Positions 8,554-12,139 of a stretch of DNA of 12,139 bases are shown here, piece after piece. A program made the translations under genes and the position numbers. The notes beneath the pieces are model-generated. The model worked only from the letters and a program-made list of their open reading frames with translations, did not search any database and was not told where the DNA came from. Position 1 is the stretch's first letter. Every line of letters starts with the position of its first letter. Source of the stretch: Conidiobolus incongruus B7586 (Eukaryota > Entomophthoromycota > Entomophthoromycetes > Entomophthorales > Conidiobolaceae); NCBI GenBank assembly GCA_000697335.1, contig JNEM01006206.1:1-12139 (forward strand), read 5' to 3'.

Positions 8554-8776
8554 TAATATATATATTAGCCTACAAAAGTGAGTCATAAAATTAAAATTAC
8601 TTATATATTTACCTATATCTTAAATAATTCTTAATTAAATGAATTTAAATTAAAATATATAATTTACCTATATTATTTAATTATAACTAATTATATTTGA
8701 TTATATTTCATTAATTATTGGTTAATATATCAAAACCTAAAATTTAACTAAGATGAGTTATAAATTTATAGATTTA
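8554..8776 (+). repeat. Left arm of the inverted repeat
   Basis: The outer part contains AGCCTACAAAAGTGAGTC (8567-8584). The inner part contains GAGTTATAAATTTATAG (8755-8771), matching AAGTTATAAATTTGTAA on the other strand at about 9916-9932. Similarity between the two ends is patchy but collinear, with a few small gaps. Confidence 0.6.
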
Positions 8777-9910
8777 TAGGTTAAAAAAATATAAATAATA
8801 AAACTTATATATATTTTCTTTTTTTTGTTATATTATATATATTATAAAACTATTTAGTTAATATTTTAAAATTAATATTATAATATTTAAATCTCTCTTT
8901 AAAAAAGTTAATTTACATATTAATTAACTTTATAATAAAATAAATTAACTTATAAGATTATTAATATTATTAATATTATTTAATCTATTATAATTAAGGT
9001 TATTAAAAACAATGTAAAAAAACACTTAAACTAAAACTTAAGTATATTAAAATTATAGATAAATATGATAAAAAGTATATTTATAAATTAATTAATATAA
9101 GTAAGTATAATATTTTTATAAAAGTATAAAAAGAATTATAAGAATATATAAGAATATAAGTTAATAAAGATAATATTATATATTTTTTATATTAAAATAA
9201 ATATTACTTATATTTTAAAAAAAACATCTTTAATTAATAAAGTCCCATTATAAAACTAAACAAATGTTTAAATATCACCACTAAAGTTAAATTAAAATTA
9301 ATTTAAATAAGGTTATTTAATTTAATAAAATTAAGATATATTATAATAAATTCAATAAAAAAACTAAATATTTCAAAAAAAATAAGAAATTACTTTATGA
9401 GTATTATATTATTATATCTTAAAACATAATAGTAAGTTAATTATAATTTAAGGATATATATTATCTTTAAGTATAAAATATCCTTATGAAGTTAATAATA
9501 GAATTAATATAAAAATATATTAAAAATATTTTAAATAATAAATTGAAAAAAATTATTAAATAATATAAGTTAAATAAATGAAATATTATTTTTTAATAAA
9601 ATAATACCTTATGTTATATAATAAACTTTATTATTAATTAGCTTAAAAATAACAAAATAACTATTATAAAATAACCTCTTTAATTTTTTAATTTTAACTT
9701 AATTAAATATTTTTAAAATTAATTAAAAAAATTAATTAAAGCTTTCCCCCTAATAAAAAATATAAACAAACTATAAGAGTATATTTAAAATGCTTAGAAT
9801 AATACTAGTTTTACTTAATATAAGAAGCTAGTTAACTTTATATCTTATAAACTCAGAGAGGTTAAAAAACAAAAGATAAATATATTAGATATCAATTTTT
9901 CTATCAATAT

Positions 9911-10134
9911 TAAAACTTACAAATTTATAACTTATCTTAAGTATTATTTTAGTTTTAATATATAAATTAACAATTAACTAAATTTAACTTTCTATATTAT
10001 ATTATAAATAAAAAATATATATTAATTACATAGCTTAATATAAGTTTATTTAAATTAAAATTAATTAAGATATTAATAGAAATATTTATATTTTTAATTT
10101 TATAACTCACTTTTATAGGTTAGTATATATATTA
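9911..10134 (-). repeat. Right arm of the inverted repeat
   Basis: Reverse complement of the left arm. Its outer end, read on the minus strand, contains AACCTATAAAAGTGAGTT, which differs from the left arm by transitions only. Each arm keeps a C or G where the other has T or A, as expected if both decayed independently from one ancestral sequence. Confidence 0.6.
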
Positions 10135-10980
10135 AAGTTTAAGCTTAAATTAATTAACAAAAATATACAATTAATACCTTATGATCTAACTTAAATATAA
10201 AAAAAGTTAAAATAGTTATAATTAAACAAAACTCACTAAGGTATAACTAAAGACCAAAACTTCTATAATAAATTATTATTATAAATATATTATATAACTT
10301 TTTTTATAATTTTTAATAAAATATTAATTAAAATATCAAGCTAAAATAATTATTTTCAAATTACAAAAAATAAATATTTGGTTTAGAAGCATATAGAATA
10401 TTATAGTATATTATTATATTATATACAATTCTTATTTAGTTTTTATTCAAAAATTATTTAACTTTAAATTTTATATCTTTTTATTATATAATTATTAATT
10501 AGTGTTCTTAATATTACATAAAGATATCTATAATTCTATATAATAAGTATAAAATTTATAAAATTATAAAAAATTACCATAACTAGTGTACTTATTATAA
10601 TATAATTAATATAACTATTTTTGATTTAAATAATTAAAAATCATCTTTTAAAAAAGAAAATTTCCACAAAACAATTTGTTTAATTTATAAAATAATAAAT
10701 TTCAACCCTTAATAAAAAGAATTTTTTGTTAAGTGTTAAAGGCTTAACAAAGAATTAATAAAATATTATTAATATTAAAGAAGAGTATTGATTTTAATAT
10801 ATATATATATCTGTAACTTATATATTAAAATGTTTATTTTTTCAATCTCAAAAAATTGTCATTGTTTAAAATTTAGAGTAATATTAGAATTTCAGAATTA
10901 TAGTAGTATTATTCAAAGATTAAAATATAATTGAAATAATTTGCATTTTAAAAAACACCATTGCTTAATTTCAAACCTGG

Positions 10981-11271
10981 TAAACAGAAACCATATATCC
11001 ATAAGCATGCAACTATTCTATAATTATGGTTATTTAAAGTTAATAATATATCAATATTGGTTAAAGTCCTAATAATTCAAATTTCAAATACTATTCTATA
11101 TCAATAAAATTACTATATTTTTTTTATTGAAATTGGGAATATTTAATTAAAAATATAAAATATTGGATGATATTAATTCAAATTTATTAACTAAAAATAC
11201 AAGGTGTAATATACATAAAATGATTTGCAAATCATGAGTATTGGACGATTGTTAAAAGATGCCTTGATAGG
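10981..11271. other. Spacer between the AT-rich block and gene D, with D's 3' flank
   Basis: AT-rich and without genes. On the minus strand TGTATATT (11215-11208) lies 57 bp after the stop codon of D. It matches the Puf consensus UGUANAUA except for the last base, and it sits at the same distance from the stop codon as the exact site of gene B. Confidence 0.4.
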
Positions 11272-11445
11272 TTAAAACCAAGGAAACTTAAATTTTGACT
11301 TTGATTTCTTGGATCCATTTGTAGAGGTTGAGCTCGTAGAGTCAATACTGTTTCGACCAGCTCGAGGGAATGTAATTTCACGTTGCTTGGGGTCAATGGT
11401 GAAGTTTTCCAGAGTAGCAATTTGTTGTAAACTGATAGCAGGCAT
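11272..11445 (-). CDS. Small protein family member D (57 aa)
   Basis: This intronless minus-strand gene encodes 57 residues. It shows ISLQQIA (4-10), TLENFTIDPKQRE (11-23), FPRAGRNSIDS (26-36), then a Ser/Thr/Asn-rich linker (37-46) and a more basic tail, KKSKSKFKFPWF (46-57). The serine motif reads RNSI instead of RSSL, and the linker is one residue longer than in A-C. It groups with copy P by TLEN, KQREITFP and NSIDST. The start is set by the conserved N-terminus and by CAAA before the ATG, with TATA and ATCATCA elements at the family spacing. A 62-codon frame at 11232-11420 on the same strand is a shadow of this gene. Its function is unknown, as for the whole family. It lies on the far side of the AT-rich block from its closest relative. 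Confidence 0.85.
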   Translation of the reverse strand: MPAISLQQIATLENFTIDPKQREITFPRAGRNSIDSTSSTSTNGSKKSKSKFKFPWF

Positions 11446-11482
11446 TTTGTGATTAGTTATTAGAGATCGATAATTTGTTATT

Positions 11483-11489
11483 TGATGAT
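11483..11489 (-). promoter_or_regulatory. Putative initiator element of gene D (ATCATCA)
   Basis: ATCATCA on the minus strand begins 44 bp before the ATG and 29 bp after the TATA box. The corresponding distances in B and C are 48 bp and 30-31 bp. Confidence 0.45.
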
Positions 11490-11510
11490 TTGGTGAATGT
11501 CACCAAGGCC

Positions 11511-11518
11511 TTTAAATA
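11511..11518 (-). promoter_or_regulatory. TATA-like box of gene D
   Basis: TATTTAAA followed by GG on the minus strand, 73 bp before the ATG. It is a slightly degenerate TATA box at the family position. Confidence 0.6.
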
Positions 11519-12139
11519 TTAGTTTCGAATCAAGCATAATTACTAATTTACTAGCCACTATTCAAGCTTAATAAACATATATGGTAATAAATTTGATATA
11601 ATTTATCCTAAAGCTCAGCTGCTCAGTCAATTTTATTCATGCTACTTACGCATATTTTTTTACGCAGATTAATTGTAACTTTAAATGGTTATTTGAAACC
11701 AGAATTTCAATTAAATTTTTAATGAATTGCGGGACGGGTAATAAAGGGCAATTCTTTTCAATTATTACTAATTCAGGTAGAAAAATGCAGTCCACAATTT
11801 CTTAATTCATTGTCAAGTTTATTGGATCCATCTCAGCTTAGCTTAGAATTAAATCAACTTACTTGTTGATATTTTACAGGTTTTAACAACCAATATATGT
11901 TTAGTGTAATATATTTCTGAGATCATCGAATATTATAGTGAGTTTATATAAATAATCATTTTTATTCATTATATTCTAGTGAAATATTTTCAACATCATT
12001 AACTATATTATACTGTATATATTAAGGTTCATATTATTATGATCTGTTGAGATGATATAAAATTATCACCTAATAGATGTACTTGATGGTAAAATAAAAT
12101 ATTAGCTATTTTAAATATTCCTTTTACCATTGATAATAA
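11519..12139. other. Upstream region of gene D and window end
   Basis: No open frame of coding character. Two TTACGC words (about 11646 and 11661) and a G-rich stretch near 11730-11750 (GGGACGGGTAATAAAGGG) are unusual in this AT-rich setting and could be upstream activating sites for D, about 200-300 bp away. The last bases contain TTTACCATTGAT, identical to a piece of gene C (see findings). Confidence 0.4.

Larger units (their letters stand above)
8554..10134. mobile_element. Decayed inverted-repeat element, probably a DNA transposon fossil
   Basis: Two arms of about 223 bp, 8554-8776 and 9911-10134, are inverted copies of each other and enclose about 1.13 kb. The outer 39 bases (8560-8598 against 10128-10090 reversed) match at 34 positions, and four of the five differences are C/T or G/A transitions. 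The total length of about 1.58 kb suits a cut-and-paste DNA transposon of the Tc1/mariner-pogo size class; the long arms would also fit a Mutator-like element or two small inverted copies. The ends lie in TA-repeat sequence, so a target duplication cannot be read. No transposase frame or motif survives, so the superfamily is open. Confidence 0.55.
8041..10980. repeat. CpG-free, extremely AT-rich block with RIP-like composition
   Basis: About 2.9 kb composed almost only of A and T, with a great excess of TA. I found no CpG from 7829 to 11245, and CpA and TpG are clearly rarer than in the flanks; lines near 9661-9720 contain none at all. The C and G that remain sit mainly in CT, CC, AG and GG contexts. 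This is what heavy C-to-T mutation at CpA and CpG on both strands leaves, as in RIP-treated repeats of filamentous ascomycetes. No open frame survives. The block contains a long inverted repeat, which supports an origin from a mobile element. Methylation-driven decay is the alternative. Confidence 0.7.

Noticed and set aside
8900-9170. Small hairpins and short tandem repeats (AAGTTAAT...ATTAACTT, repeated ATTATTAAT and ATAAGAATAT units)
   Set aside because: Expected in DNA made almost only of A and T; no repeat is long or regular enough to suggest an origin or a CRISPR-like array.
11232-11420. Minus-strand open frame of 62 codons
   Set aside because: Same strand but different frame from gene D. 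The conserved residues and the correct start lie in the D frame.
3371-11445. Idea that the small genes are mating pheromone precursors or secreted effectors
   Set aside because: No signal peptide, no repeated processed peptide with dibasic sites, and no C-terminal CAAX box; all copies end in FPWF, FPWL or a decayed form.

Overview
The window is a very AT-rich piece of a eukaryotic nuclear genome, most likely fungal. The reasons are intronless short genes with TATA boxes 72-79 bp before the start codon, a eukaryotic-type tRNA-Gln without encoded CCA and with a T-run terminator, and a roughly 3 kb tract drained of CpG and poor in CpA/TpG, as left by repeat-induced point mutation (RIP) in filamentous ascomycetes. 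The lineage is an inference; no gene here fixes the species.

Layout. Positions 1-3290 hold no gene I can support. From 3300 to 6260 there are three same-strand paralogues (A 3371-3541, B 4439-4609, C 6037-6207), each encoding 56 residues and each with its own TATA box and 3' flank. An intact tRNA-Gln(UUG) gene lies at 6750-6820. A fourth family member on the minus strand (7293-7462) is one base out of frame but otherwise open. Positions about 8041-10980 are an extremely AT-rich block with no CpG. Inside it two arms of about 223 bp form a divergent inverted repeat (8554-8776 and 9911-10134), probably the decayed ends of a DNA transposon of about 1.6 kb. A fifth, intact family member D lies on the minus strand at 11272-11445 (57 residues). 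The last 620 bp hold only D's upstream region and a possible trace of a sixth copy at the very end.

The main discovery is the micro-gene family. All members share an N-terminal block ending in FTIDPK, a middle R[SN]S[LI]xS serine motif and a basic-aromatic tail ending KFPW[FL]. I do not recognise the family and assign no function. B and C agree at 41 of 56 residues, and 12 of those 41 conserved codons differ only synonymously, so selection acts on the protein. B, C and D also share a core promoter: a TATA box, then an ATCATCA element 29-31 bp downstream, with the start codon 44-48 bp after that. A has a weaker version. A, B and C carry TGTAAATA, the Pumilio/Puf binding consensus, 42-89 bp after the stop codon. 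The copies therefore seem to be independent, co-regulated monocistronic units, and the 3' sites hint at shared post-transcriptional control.
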